From positions 1-64,000 of the forward strand of contig DIDI01000006.1 of assembly GCA_002418055.1 (NCBI GenBank): a DNA stretch of 64,000 nt, given 5' to 3'. A program made the translations under genes and the position numbers. This document shows positions 23,037 through 31,534 of this stretch, one piece after another. This DNA is from Lactobacillus sp. UBA5804. Its GTDB lineage: Bacteria; Bacillota; Bacilli; Lactobacillales; Lactobacillaceae. Under the pieces are notes generated by a model. That model was not told where the DNA came from. It did no database searches and saw only the letters and a program-made list of their open reading frames with translations. The stretch's first letter is position 1, and each line of letters begins with the position of its first letter.

Positions 23037-24026
23037 GTGGCTAGAAATATTGGGATCGACTTAGGGACTGCGAATGTTTTAATTAATGTTTCCGGGAAAG
23101 GAATTGTTTTAAACGAACCATCGGTAGTAGCAGTTAATACTGAAACTAACAAAATAGTGGCAGTTGGTTCGCAGGCATATGAGATGGTCGGCCGAACGCC
23201 AGGTAATGTGCGTGTCATTCGCCCCTTGAAAAATGGTGTGATTGCAGATTTCGATGTTACCGAAGCCATGCTGTCATACTTTATCAAGAAATTAAATGTT
23301 AAAGGCTTTATGAGCAAGCCTAACATTTTGATTTGTGCGCCCACTGGTGTGACATCGATTGAACAAAAGGCTATTATTCAGGCAGCTGAGAAAACTGGTA
23401 GTGGCAAAGTATATTTAGATTTTGAACCAAAGGTAGCCGCTGTTGGTGCAGGATTAGATATCTTTAAGCCCCAGGGGAACTTAGTCATTGATATTGGTGG
23501 CGGGACGACCGATATTGCGGTCCTATCGATGGGTGAAATTGTTACCTCGCAGTCATTGCGTTTAGCAGGTGACATGATGAACCAAGCGGTAGTTAATTAT
23601 ATTAAGAATAAACACAATTTGTTGATTGGGTCGAGAACAGCCGAACAAATTAAAATAGAAATCGGGAGTGCTTACAAGCCAGACCCCAATGAGTCAATTA
23701 ATGTCAGGGGACGTGATTTGGTTAGTGGGCTACCTAAGCAAACTAATATTACTGCGCCAGAAGTGCTTGAAGCCTTGCAGGATGGGTTGATGAGCATTGT
23801 GGTTGCAATCAAGTCAGTGCTAGAATCAACGCCACCTGAATTATCGGCCGATATCATTGATCGCGGAATTATGTTAACCGGTGGTGGTGCTTTATTGCGC
23901 GGAATTGACCAGCTGTTCACGCATTACTTACAGGTACCAGTTTTAACCGCTGATCATCCGCTTGAAGCGGTTGCATTAGGAACTGGGATTATTTTAAAGA
24001 ATATTGAAAAGCACCAACGTCATTAG
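23037..24026 (+). CDS. mbl: MreB-like rod-shape actin homologue (Mbl type)
   Basis: An actin-like filament protein that guides peptidoglycan synthesis along the side wall. The 329-residue protein starts at a GTG after TTAGGAGGG. Its N-terminal [15 protein letters not shown] with KGIVLNEPS resembles Mbl more than MreB. The phosphate 2 motif [13 protein letters not shown] and adenosine motif [11 protein letters not shown] are intact. A second paralogue (mreB) lies at 39579. It is followed by yidD, DUF2969 and rodA, and RodA is its functional partner. Confidence 0.9.
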   Translation: MARNIGIDLGTANVLINVSGKGIVLNEPSVVAVNTETNKIVAVGSQAYEMVGRTPGNVRVIRPLKNGVIADFDVTEAMLSYFIKKLNVKGFMSKPNILICAPTGVTSIEQKAIIQAAEKTGSGKVYLDFEPKVAAVGAGLDIFKPQGNLVIDIGGGTTDIAVLSMGEIVTSQSLRLAGDMMNQAVVNYIKNKHNLLIGSRTAEQIKIEIGSAYKPDPNESINVRGRDLVSGLPKQTNITAPEVLEALQDGLMSIVVAIKSVLESTPPELSADIIDRGIMLTGGGALLRGIDQLFTHYLQVPVLTADHPLEAVALGTGIILKNIEKHQRH

Positions 24027-24038
24027 TGAGGTAGATAC

Positions 24039-24332
24039 TTGCGTCAACTGTTAATTAAGCTTGTGCAATTTTATCAGAAAGCTTTCTCACCACTTTTACC
24101 AGATTCTTGCCGCTATTGGCCAACTTGCTCTAATTATATGATTGCGGCCATTCGCCAACACGGGGCTGGTTTAGGACTAATTATGGGATTAGCGCGAATT
24201 TTGCGTTGTCATCCATTTATTCGTGGTGGGGTTGATCCGGTGCCGGATCATTTTACGATTTTTCGAAATAAGCATCCTGAAAAATATGAAGATGAAATTA
24301 TTGCACGTACTTTTCATACAGAACGTAAGTAG
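24039..24332 (+). CDS. yidD: Membrane protein insertion efficiency factor
   Basis: A 97-residue YidD protein, proposed to help YidC-dependent membrane insertion. It has the three conserved Cys motifs: [10 protein letters not shown] (about 22-31) and RCHPF (near 60). The [10 protein letters not shown] phrase is also typical. The start is a TTG with GAGGTAG upstream. In many bacteria it sits beside rnpA and yidC; here it is within the mbl-rodA cluster, as in other lactobacilli. Confidence 0.9.
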   Translation: MRQLLIKLVQFYQKAFSPLLPDSCRYWPTCSNYMIAAIRQHGAGLGLIMGLARILRCHPFIRGGVDPVPDHFTIFRNKHPEKYEDEIIARTFHTERK

Positions 24333-24340
24333 GAGGAAAG

Positions 24341-24568
24341 ATGTCAAAGAAACCAGAAAATATTCAAGTTGAGATTAATGAGTTAAAAGGGCGTTCGGTG
24401 CCCACTTGGGTAGTTGTTATTCCGAATCATCGGACTATTGGACAGATTGAGCAAATTGACAATCGTTATCGTGCGGTTAGCACTAAGAACAAGGTCGAGT
24501 TATTTAATAAGACCTTGGAGAGCAGCATCAACGATTTATTATCATACTTTGCTTTGCATGAAAAATAA
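24341..24568 (+). CDS. DUF2969 family protein
   Basis: A soluble 75-residue protein with the VEINELKGR and WVVVIPNHRTIGQIE phrases of the DUF2969 family, found mainly in lactobacilli and close relatives between yidD and rodA. No catalytic motif is visible. TAGGAGGAAAG is a strong ribosome binding site. Confidence 0.7.
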   Translation: MSKKPENIQVEINELKGRSVPTWVVVIPNHRTIGQIEQIDNRYRAVSTKNKVELFNKTLESSINDLLSYFALHEK

Positions 24569-24588
24569 ATTTAAAGTGTGAGCGATGA

Positions 24589-25782
24589 ATGGCAAGAATA
24601 GAAAATAAACGAGATGTTGTTGACCGGATTGCATGGAATATCATCTTACCGGTATTAGTTTTAGCACTAGTGGGCTTTTATGCGATTTATGTTGCCTGCT
24701 CGAATGATGAAAGTAACTTAGGTTCTCCGCTAAAAGGGATGTTGACTCAGACGATTTGGTATTTCATTTCTGCTGCAATAATTATTTTGATTATGCAATT
24801 TGATGCTGAGCAACTTAATAAACTGGCACCAATTGCTTATGGGATTGGAATTCTTTTTTTGATTGCAGTGCTCTTTTTGTATGATCGTCACACTGCTGCT
24901 TTGAGTGGGGCGAAGAGTTGGTTCCGATTAGGACCCTTGAGTTTTCAGCCGTCTGAGCTGATGAAGCCAGCCTTTATTTTGATGGAGGCGCGCGTGGTTA
25001 GCCAACATAACCAAACGTATGAGCATAACTTCCGTAATGATTGGTTGCTACTAGGAAAAATTTTGGCTTGGATGTTACCAGTAGCAATTTTGTTAAAATT
25101 ACAAAACGACTTTGGGACGATGTTGGTCTTCTTTGCGATTGTTGGCGGAATAATGCTGGTCTCTGGGATTACCTGGAAAATCATTATGCCTTTTATCGTT
25201 TTTGTGGCTGTTTTTGGGACTAGTATTATTTTGCTAGTGACCACTGATTGGGGTCAGCAAATTTTAAGTCACTGGTTTAGTTCTTATCAATTTAACCGGA
25301 TTAACTCTTGGCTAGATCCGTCTAGTGATACGTCATCTGGTGCTTATCAGTTGTGGCAAAGCATGAAGGCGATTGGATCAGGAATGACGCTCGGCAATGG
25401 TTTTGGCTCAGTTGCTGTCTATGTTCCCGTCCGAGGCTCCGATATGATTTTTTCAGTGATTGGCGAAACCCTTGGATTTGTTGGCTCGGTGGCGGTCATT
25501 TTGATTTACCTCTACTTAATTATTCAAATGGTACGCAATGCCTTTGAAACGCGTAATGCCTTTTATTCTTATATTTCTACTGGGATTATCATGATGATTT
25601 TGTTTCACGTCTTTGAAAATATCGGAATGAGTATCGATTTATTGCCGCTGACTGGGATTCCCTTGCCATTTATTTCCCAAGGGGGCTCGGCGCTATTAGG
25701 TAATATGATTGGTTTGGGATTGATTTTATCAATGAAATTTCATAACAAGGATTACATGTTTAGTACCGCTGGTGATTTCTAA
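24589..25782 (+). CDS. rodA: Rod-shape SEDS peptidoglycan glycosyltransferase
   Basis: An SEDS-family polymerase that makes side-wall glycan strands with a class B PBP. The 397-residue protein has about ten membrane helices. PSELMKPAF is in the fourth segment, the catalytic Asp is in RGSDMIFSVIGE (near residue 286), and the C-terminal PLPFISQGGSALL motif is present. FtsW has the same fold, but the mbl neighbourhood favours RodA. Confidence 0.9.
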   Translation: MARIENKRDVVDRIAWNIILPVLVLALVGFYAIYVACSNDESNLGSPLKGMLTQTIWYFISAAIIILIMQFDAEQLNKLAPIAYGIGILFLIAVLFLYDRHTAALSGAKSWFRLGPLSFQPSELMKPAFILMEARVVSQHNQTYEHNFRNDWLLLGKILAWMLPVAILLKLQNDFGTMLVFFAIVGGIMLVSGITWKIIMPFIVFVAVFGTSIILLVTTDWGQQILSHWFSSYQFNRINSWLDPSSDTSSGAYQLWQSMKAIGSGMTLGNGFGSVAVYVPVRGSDMIFSVIGETLGFVGSVAVILIYLYLIIQMVRNAFETRNAFYSYISTGIIMMILFHVFENIGMSIDLLPLTGIPLPFISQGGSALLGNMIGLGLILSMKFHNKDYMFSTAGDF

Positions 25783-25802
25783 GACAGTTAATCATTAGAT
25801 AT

Positions 25803-25832
25803 AAAAAAGCTTCCCATCAGGGAGGCTTTTTT
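25803..25832. terminator. Bidirectional terminator between rodA and uspA
   Basis: AAAAAAGCTTCCC and GGGAGGCTTTTTT pair around ATCA, with A and T runs on both sides, serving the two convergent transcription units. Confidence 0.9.
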
Positions 25833-25860
25833 ATGGTATGAGTTATGCTTCATTATGTAG

Positions 25861-26313
25861 TTATGCTGCGATTTCTTCAGTACGACAAACTAATACATCA
25901 CAGCTTGCAGTACGACTAACATATTCGGTAACACTACCAATTAATAACCGCTCAACTGCGTTTAAACCAGTGGCACCAAGCACAATCAAGTCAATTTCAT
26001 GCTTCTTGGGGAAGTCACGTCCAATAATCACTTTGGGGGAGCCAAACTCAAGGGAGTAGTGCACTTCTTTGACGCCAGCTTTTAATGCGCGCTGGTAATA
26101 GGCTTCCATTTTGGTCTTAGCATCACGCGAAACTTGTTCAACCATTGATGAGTCAAAGCTTGATACATTTTGGAATGATCGAGTGTCAATGACATGTAGG
26201 ATTTCTAGAGTAGCACCATTACGTTTAGCGATGGCAACGGCTTTGCTAAACGCGATGTCTGCTTCTTTGGATCCATCTACTGCAACTTGAATTTTTTTAT
26301 ATTGTTTCAGCAT
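25861..26313 (-). CDS. Universal stress protein, UspA family
   Basis: A cytoplasmic 150-residue Usp protein. It has the ATP-binding pattern G-x2-G-x9-G-S in GATGLNAVERLLIGS near the C-terminus and the YKKIQVAVDGS start. The frame can open at a GTG at 26322, but AAGAGG eight bases ahead favours the ATG at 26313. It lies downstream of the 6S RNA and rarA on the same strand, with a weak extended -10 (TGTTAAAAT) in the preceding gap. Confidence 0.9.
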   Translation of the reverse strand: MLKQYKKIQVAVDGSKEADIAFSKAVAIAKRNGATLEILHVIDTRSFQNVSSFDSSMVEQVSRDAKTKMEAYYQRALKAGVKEVHYSLEFGSPKVIIGRDFPKKHEIDLIVLGATGLNAVERLLIGSVTEYVSRTASCDVLVCRTEEIAA

Positions 26314-26369
26314 AACATGCACCTCTTTCTATTTCCTATTTTAACATCTATTCTGACGATGAGGACACA

Positions 26370-26660
26370 TCAACCCTCATATTTTTGAAGTTTAGTTAGA
26401 CGCAAGCTAAAGATAAGGATCAAAACGGAAGCTAATCCTAGCGTGAAGAGGTTAGCAAACTTAGGTGCTAAGAAGAGAATCAACAAGCCAATCACGCCAT
26501 TGATTGCGAGGCTAATGGCAGACTGGGTCAATAGGTGACTCATTTTGGGTGTGTTACCAACGTCATAAATTAAAAAAGCACCATCCCGGCGTCGCCATAG
26601 ATAAGTAGCGGTTAAAAATAATAAAACGATAAAGACCAGCATGGCAAGTATAATAATCAT
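26370..26660 (-). CDS. Small membrane protein of unknown family, 96 residues
   Basis: Begins MIIILAMLVF and has about three hydrophobic segments (residues 1-20, 45-62 and 66-85), separated by a charged loop with WRRRDGAF and DVGNTPK. I do not recognise the family. TTAGGAG eight bases before the ATG at 26660 supports this start; the frame continues upstream to 26789, but that would run through a terminator and the 6S RNA. It lies between the 6S RNA terminator and uspA on the same strand. An ATG at 26684 is a less likely start. Confidence 0.65.
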   Translation of the reverse strand: MIIILAMLVFIVLLFLTATYLWRRRDGAFLIYDVGNTPKMSHLLTQSAISLAINGVIGLLILFLAPKFANLFTLGLASVLILIFSLRLTKLQKYEG

Positions 26661-26690
26661 GGTAAAAACTCCTAATAGTTTCATTCGATA

Positions 26691-26718
26691 TAAAAAAGGT
26701 GGTCCAGCAAGGACCACC
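26691..26718 (-). terminator. Terminator after the 6S RNA
   Basis: On the minus strand GGTGGTCC and GGACCACC form an eight-base-pair perfect stem around TTGCT, followed by TTTTTT. It would end the upstream RNA before the small membrane protein gene. Confidence 0.9.
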
Positions 26719-26734
26719 CAAAATTTTCCAAAAA

Positions 26735-26927
26735 ATCCGAGTTGATGAAGAAAAAGCAAAATGACGCTTGTTGAACCCGCATTGTCCAATAAATCGATTG
26801 GTAGCGCAATGAATATGGATCCTAAGTGAACTTAGTATTCCGATTCAGTAGTTATTTACCAATCACCACGTCTTTTAGTTTGATCGGTCAACTGTATGCA
26901 TTTAAGCTTGCCTATCAACCCAGATCA
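26735..26927 (-). ncRNA. ssrS: Probable 6S RNA
   Basis: A protein-free stretch downstream of rarA that has its own promoter and terminator. The ends form a 12-base-pair closing stem: ATCTGGGTTGAT at 26925-26914 pairs with ATCAACTCGGAT at 26746-26735, with two wobble pairs. Inside are GTTGACC with GGTTCAAC, GATTGGTA with TACCAATC, and a small hairpin CTAAG-TTCA-CTTAG near the apex. The long irregular rod with a central unpaired region and a length of about 190 bases is the 6S RNA architecture, which sequesters RNA polymerase with the housekeeping sigma factor in stationary phase. Placement near rarA and uspA is, as I recall, also seen in lactobacilli. No covariance search was made. Confidence 0.75.
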
Positions 26928-26933
26928 CTTATT

Positions 26934-26962
26934 ATAATACTGAACAAAAGGCGTTTTGTCAA
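26934..26962 (-). promoter_or_regulatory. Promoter of the probable 6S RNA
   Basis: TTGACA (26962-26957) and TATTAT (26939-26934) are 17 bases apart on the minus strand. The predicted start is about seven bases further, just ahead of the closing stem. Confidence 0.8.
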
Positions 26963-26992
26963 TTGTCATGCAACCGGTTTCAATATTACTTG

Positions 26993-28288
26993 CTAGTGTT
27001 TTAGCCCCTCCGCTTGTAATTCGCGCAGCCGCTCATATTGCTGCTTGAAAGCTAGCTCAAATTTTGAATTGCCTTTGGGCGTAAAGTACTGACTGCCAAG
27101 TAGCGCATCTGGCAAGTATTGCTGTGCCACCCAGTCATTAGGATATTGGTGAGCATATAAGTAGCCAATACCGTGTCCGAGTTTTTTGGCACCCGCATAG
27201 TGTGCATCCTTTAAGTTGTCTGGAATACGGGTATGGGTATGTTCAATATCACTGAGTGCATGATCAATTGCCATCATGGCACTATTACTTTTAGGTGAGA
27301 GTGCTAATTCGATGACGGTATTTGCAAGGGGAATACGCGCCTCTGGTAAACCAATACTCTGGGCTGCTTGAATTGCACTAAAGGCGTGTTGAGCAGCTGC
27401 AGGATTGGCCATACCAATGTCTTCGTAGGCAATAACTGTGAGCCTACGACAAATTGAACTAAGGTCGCCACCGGCAATTAGGGCAGCTAAGTAGTGTAGC
27501 GCTGCATCTGTATCAGAGCCACGAATTGATTTTTGAAAGGCAGAGATTAGGTCGTAATGACTATCGCCATGTCGATCGAAGGTTTGCGCCCGCAGCTGTA
27601 GTGAGTCAGCCATGTCAATAGCCGTAATTTTTAACGTGCTGGTAGACTGATTTGCTTCTAATTCTTGCTTCGTTGAACGAACTGCTAATTCTAGGCCATT
27701 AAGCATAGTACGTAAATCGCCATTGCCTTTTTCGATGAGCATCTGCAGCGCTGCATCCGTTAGTTCAACGTGATCCTGGCCTAAACCCTTAACTTTATCG
27801 GTTAGTGCGCGCTGGATAGCTCGCTTAGCGTCATCCGCAGTGGGCTGCTTTAGTTCGAAAATTTGGCAGCGTGAGCGAATCGCAGGTGTCACCGATAAAT
27901 ATGGGTTCTCAGTCGTTGCACCAACTAAGATAACTTGACCAGACTCTAACAAGGGTAACAAATAATCTTGCTTAACTTTATCTAGGCGGTGCAGCTCGTC
28001 CAAGAGGAGAATGACAGTACCTGACATTTTTCCCTCTTCGGCAACCTGTTGTAGTTCTTTTTTACCATCTGTCGCGGCATTTAATTGCCGAAAAGCATAA
28101 CGTGTTGTACCAGCGATTGCTGAGGCAATACTAGTCTTACCAATTCCAGGAGGTCCATATAAAATCATAGAACTTAAGAGGCGTGCCTCGACCATTCTCC
28201 GAATGATTTTTCCAGGTCCAATTAAATGCTGTTGTCCAACCACCTCATCGAGGTTAGTGGGGCGCATTCGATAAGCTAAGGGTTGCAT
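26993..28288 (-). CDS. rarA: Replication-associated recombination ATPase RarA/MgsA
   Basis: An AAA+ clamp-loader-like ATPase that acts at stalled replication forks. The 431-residue protein has QPLAYRMRP and the VVGQQHL box, Walker A GPPGIGKTS (45-53), Walker B LLLDELHRL and the sensor phrase GATTENPYLSV. A C-terminal tetramerisation domain follows. Its ATG overlaps the preceding gene's stop (TAATG), so the two are translationally coupled. Confidence 0.95.
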   Translation of the reverse strand: MQPLAYRMRPTNLDEVVGQQHLIGPGKIIRRMVEARLLSSMILYGPPGIGKTSIASAIAGTTRYAFRQLNAATDGKKELQQVAEEGKMSGTVILLLDELHRLDKVKQDYLLPLLESGQVILVGATTENPYLSVTPAIRSRCQIFELKQPTADDAKRAIQRALTDKVKGLGQDHVELTDAALQMLIEKGNGDLRTMLNGLELAVRSTKQELEANQSTSTLKITAIDMADSLQLRAQTFDRHGDSHYDLISAFQKSIRGSDTDAALHYLAALIAGGDLSSICRRLTVIAYEDIGMANPAAAQHAFSAIQAAQSIGLPEARIPLANTVIELALSPKSNSAMMAIDHALSDIEHTHTRIPDNLKDAHYAGAKKLGHGIGYLYAHQYPNDWVAQQYLPDALLGSQYFTPKGNSKFELAFKQQYERLRELQAEGLKH

Positions 28289-28752
28289 TATGACTCCTTG
28301 TGGAATAAACGACTAAAAAAATTCGTATGTTTAGTCGGTGAGGGCAGGGCATCGTGTGGAAATTCAGGTGGATAAACTTGCTGAATTTCAATGTGCGGTC
28401 GATTTAAGGCTTGTTCAGCCACAACTAATAATGCTGTGCCATCAGTATTCGTCTGGGCAGTCTCATTGTTAATTAGCGTAAATGAAATATTCGCTTGGCT
28501 GGCTTTAGCCTCAACTTCAGTAAAGAAGCCAGTATCACTAATGTTGCCGTTGATTAAAATGCGATAAGGCTCATAATCAGCAAAGTGTGCCAGGAAGAGC
28601 GCTGTCAGTTCATGGTCACTGATTTCACTATTGTTCATTCGCACAAATACGCGTTCGCGTAAAGACCCTAGGAAGCGTCTGCGTTCATCTGGTTTTGTTT
28701 GCGGGACACCGTTAGCAGCTTGATTAACTCGATTTTCTAAATTTTCACTCAT
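28288..28752 (-). CDS. DUF1694 family protein (YueI-like)
   Basis: A soluble 154-residue protein with the N-terminal LRERVFVRM and a central segment on AHFADYEPYRILINGN, typical of the DUF1694/YueI family. Function unknown. The frame is open further upstream, but AAGGAG before ATG 28752 fixes the start. It is coupled to rarA by the TAATG overlap and lies downstream of rpsD, separated by a terminator. Confidence 0.75.
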   Translation of the reverse strand: MSENLENRVNQAANGVPQTKPDERRRFLGSLRERVFVRMNNSEISDHELTALFLAHFADYEPYRILINGNISDTGFFTEVEAKASQANISFTLINNETAQTNTDGTALLVVAEQALNRPHIEIQQVYPPEFPHDALPSPTKHTNFFSRLFHKES

Positions 28753-28779
28753 GTCATTTCTCCTTGTCCTAATTGTACG

Positions 28780-28818
28780 AAAAAAGGCTTTCTCATGAAA
28801 GAGAAAACCTTTTTGGTT
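28780..28818 (-). terminator. Terminator after rpsD
   Basis: On the minus strand AAAAAGGTTTTCTC pairs with GAGAAAGCCTTTTTT (one mismatch) around a short loop, followed by a T run. Confidence 0.82.
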
Positions 28819-28845
28819 TTGCAAAACAATGATAACCGGTAAAGA

Positions 28846-29457
28846 TTACAGTAACTTGTTGTAGTATTCAACGACTAGCGCTTCGTTGATTCCTGGTTCC
28901 ATTTCGTCACGTTCTGGTAGACGAACTAAGCTACCTTCGAGCTTATTGTCATCAAAAGTAACATATGATGGACGAGCTGCAGTAGCATCCAAGGAATCCT
29001 TAACTTGTTGTAAATTCTTTGACTTCTCACGTAGGCTAATGGTTTGTCCAACCTTAACTTCGTATGAAGGAATATCAACGCGCTTGCCATCAACCGTAAT
29101 ATGACCATGATTAACTAATTGACGCGCTTGTTCACGGGTTGAGGCTAAGCCCAAGCGATAAACAAGGTTATCCAAACGACGTTCAAGTAAGATCATTAAG
29201 TTCACACCATGTTGACCTTCACGGATTTTACCAGCACGAACAAACATCAATCTAAATTGGCGTTCGTTTAAACCGAACATCCAACGTAACTTTTGCTTTT
29301 CGTGTAATTGTTCACCATATTCTGAGAGACGGGTACGACTGTTAGGGCCGTGTTGACCAGGTGCAAAATTACGGCGGCTAATTTCTTTGCCAGTGCCTGA
29401 AAGTGAAATTCCTAATCTTCTTGATCGTTTCCAACTTGGACCAGTGTATCTTGACAT
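28846..29457 (-). CDS. rpsD: 30S ribosomal protein S4
   Basis: A primary 16S rRNA-binding protein that nucleates small-subunit assembly. The 203-residue protein begins [16 protein letters not shown] and has the S4 RNA-binding domain around residues 93-155 with [10 protein letters not shown] and [11 protein letters not shown]. As in other Firmicutes it stands alone rather than in the alpha operon, preceded by a long structured leader. TTGGAGGATA is the ribosome binding site. Confidence 0.98.
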   Translation of the reverse strand: MSRYTGPSWKRSRRLGISLSGTGKEISRRNFAPGQHGPNSRTRLSEYGEQLHEKQKLRWMFGLNERQFRLMFVRAGKIREGQHGVNLMILLERRLDNLVYRLGLASTREQARQLVNHGHITVDGKRVDIPSYEVKVGQTISLREKSKNLQQVKDSLDATAARPSYVTFDDNKLEGSLVRLPERDEMEPGINEALVVEYYNKLL

Positions 29458-29629
29458 ATATATCCTCCAATAAAACTAATAAATTATTTGGAGTAAAATA
29501 TTAAGAACAGCTTCGACATACGTGCAACTTGAATTCACACTTTCACCCAATGCAGCCCGGGCTACTGATTCACTTGACGTTTCAAGTTGTTGACGTGCTT
29601 GTCAGCTGTTGCTGCAAATATTTTACACG
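29458..29629 (-). promoter_or_regulatory. rpsD leader, probable S4 autoregulatory RNA
   Basis: The transcript has about 170 untranslated bases with strong pairing potential: GACGTG (29631-29626) with CACGTC (29597-29592), CAACTTGAA (29589-29581) with TTCAAGTTG (29533-29525), a competing local hairpin ACTTGA/TCAAGT, and the self-complementary AGCCCGGGCT. Bacillus rpsD is known to be repressed by S4 through its leader; that this one works the same way is inference. Confidence 0.6.
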
Positions 29630-29635
29630 TCCACA

Positions 29636-29664
29636 ATTATATCGGTTTCAGAACTTGAAAGCAA
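29636..29664 (-). promoter_or_regulatory. Promoter of rpsD
   Basis: TTGCTT (29664-29659) and consensus TATAAT (29641-29636) are 17 bases apart on the minus strand, just ahead of the structured leader. Confidence 0.72.
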
Positions 29665-29700
29665 GAAAAAGCTTGTAAAGGTCGTAATTAAGTAGGTTTT

Positions 29701-29709
29701 TGGTATAAT
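29701..29709 (+). promoter_or_regulatory. Extended -10 promoter of ezrA
   Basis: TGGTATAAT is an extended -10 element 25 bases before the ezrA start codon; no convincing -35 is present. Confidence 0.5.
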
Positions 29710-29733
29710 TAGAAGTAGTTTTGGAGGATACTT

Positions 29734-31449
29734 ATGTCATCTACGCAAACTTTAATTGTAGTCGCCTTAGTTGTTTTCATCTTATTTATTTTAGGGCTAG
29801 GCCTATTCATCAATCGTAAGCAGCTACGCGAAATTGCTACGATTCAGAACACTTTAACAAAAATCAACGCCTTACAACTTGGGCAAGATATTAATCGGTT
29901 AGATCAGATGGAGCTTGCTGGTGAGAGTTTGACCACGTTGAATACGTGGAAAAAGCAATTTAAAACCATGACACAAAAGCTGATTCCAGAGATTACTCGT
30001 CGCACTGACCTGGCCAGCGAGCAAGTGGCTGCTTATAAACTGTGGGGTGCTCGCAAAGACCTAAAAGAAGCCCAAACTTTGTTGGTTAGTGTCATTGAGT
30101 CATCGAAGCATACCAAGCAAGTTTTCACGCAGCTCCTTGAGGCTAATCGTGAAAATCAAATGCAGTATGATAGCTTGAGTGCTACTTACCAAGGGATGCG
30201 CAAGGATGTTTTGGCTCATTCTTTTGCCTATGGTCCGGCTATTGATCAGCTAGAAGAAGGCTTGTCTACGATGGGAGCTAATTTCTCCGAGGCTAAAAAT
30301 CTTTCTTCCCAAGGTGATCATGTTGAAGCCAAGCGTGTCTTGGATAAATTGCAGGTGGACTTAAGCCAGCTAAAGGCCGCACTACCAGAGGTCAAACACG
30401 CGCAGCATCAACTTGAAGTGGTTTTTCAGTCGCAACTACATGAAGTATCAGATACTTACAAGCAAATGCGTCAAGATAAGTTTTATATTGATGCGCTGGA
30501 TGTCCAGCTAGAAGTTAAAAAGCTATATGCCTTAATTGAGCATGCGAATGAATTGCTAGCTGGCGTCAAGATTGCGGAGCTAAAGGACCAAAATAAAGCT
30601 ATTGCAGGTAAGATTAATAAGATTTATGAAGTCCTGATTCGTGAATTTAAGGCTAAACCATTTATCGAAAAAAACCAGGCTAAGATTTTAACGTTGATTG
30701 CCCGTCAGCAATCTGCTTCAAAGAAGTTAGTTGAAAAACTAAAGCATATTGATGAGAGCTACGAATTGACACATGGTGAACTGGGACAGAGTAAAAAACT
30801 CGAGCGTGAAGTCGCTGCAATGAGTCATCAGTACACTGTTGATACGCAGAATATTGCTGATGGCAAGGCAGTCTTTTCTAAATTGCAAGCGAGCTGGCTA
30901 GCAATGGTGAAGCGCCTCAAGGAAATTGAGGCTGAGCAGGAGCAAATGGCAGTTAATGTCGAGGGGTTATACGATTCTGAAAATGTCGCACGCGCCTCTA
31001 TTGCCAATTTTAAGCAAGAAGTCGCTTTGGTTTATCGCCGTATTGAACGCCGTGATTTACCGGGCAGTCCAGAGAGCTTTGTCCAGATTTATACCCTGGT
31101 GGTGAACGAGATTGCCAAGGCGAGCCATGAATTAGACCAAGTTCGGATTAACATGGAAAAAATCACTGATGAATTGATTCAAATTTCGGATGATGTCCAG
31201 CGGCTGAAACGTGAGGCAGATGAAATTATTAACTCTGCTAACTTGGTAGCGCTAACCATGCAATATTCTAATAAGTTTACTGGCGATGAATTTGTAAAAC
31301 GCGCACAACAACAAACAATGGCCTTGTACCGTGATAAATTTTCCTATAAAGAGGCACTAGATACAATTGCGCCAGCCATTGAGCGCGCAGAGCCAGGCAG
31401 CTATCAGCGCTTAGAAAATGCCTACTATACAGAACAAAAAAGAAAATAA
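29734..31449 (+). CDS. ezrA: Septation ring formation regulator EzrA
   Basis: A membrane-anchored regulator of FtsZ ring placement in Firmicutes. The 571-residue protein has one N-terminal helix (about 7-25) with a short extracellular end, then spectrin-like coiled-coil repeats rich in Gln, Glu, Lys and Leu through the whole cytoplasmic part. The length and layout fit EzrA exactly. TTGGAGGATA lies before the ATG. It is followed by a terminator and a cysteine desulfurase gene, the order commonly found in lactobacilli. Confidence 0.93.
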   Translation: MSSTQTLIVVALVVFILFILGLGLFINRKQLREIATIQNTLTKINALQLGQDINRLDQMELAGESLTTLNTWKKQFKTMTQKLIPEITRRTDLASEQVAAYKLWGARKDLKEAQTLLVSVIESSKHTKQVFTQLLEANRENQMQYDSLSATYQGMRKDVLAHSFAYGPAIDQLEEGLSTMGANFSEAKNLSSQGDHVEAKRVLDKLQVDLSQLKAALPEVKHAQHQLEVVFQSQLHEVSDTYKQMRQDKFYIDALDVQLEVKKLYALIEHANELLAGVKIAELKDQNKAIAGKINKIYEVLIREFKAKPFIEKNQAKILTLIARQQSASKKLVEKLKHIDESYELTHGELGQSKKLEREVAAMSHQYTVDTQNIADGKAVFSKLQASWLAMVKRLKEIEAEQEQMAVNVEGLYDSENVARASIANFKQEVALVYRRIERRDLPGSPESFVQIYTLVVNEIAKASHELDQVRINMEKITDELIQISDDVQRLKREADEIINSANLVALTMQYSNKFTGDEFVKRAQQQTMALYRDKFSYKEALDTIAPAIERAEPGSYQRLENAYYTEQKRK

Positions 31450-31490
31450 TTGAAGCCAAAGTTATTTTGGGTTAGAATTGTAAAGTTATT

Positions 31491-31519
31491 GAGGCGGCCA
31501 ATTCGTTGGCCGTCTTTTG
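31491..31519 (+). terminator. Terminator after ezrA
   Basis: GGCGGCCAA pairs with TTGGCCGTC around TTCG, with one wobble pair, followed by TTTT. It ends just before the desulfurase ribosome binding site, so read-through may matter. Confidence 0.7.
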
Positions 31520-31534
31520 TGAGGGGATATTTTT

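Noticed and set aside
26371..26385. TGAGG/CCTCA inverted repeat near the uspA start region
   Set aside because: The stem is short and lacks a T run, so it was not counted as a terminator.
26661..26789. N-terminal extension of the 96-residue membrane protein
   Set aside because: It would cross a terminator and the 3' end of the 6S RNA; a good ribosome binding site marks ATG 26660.
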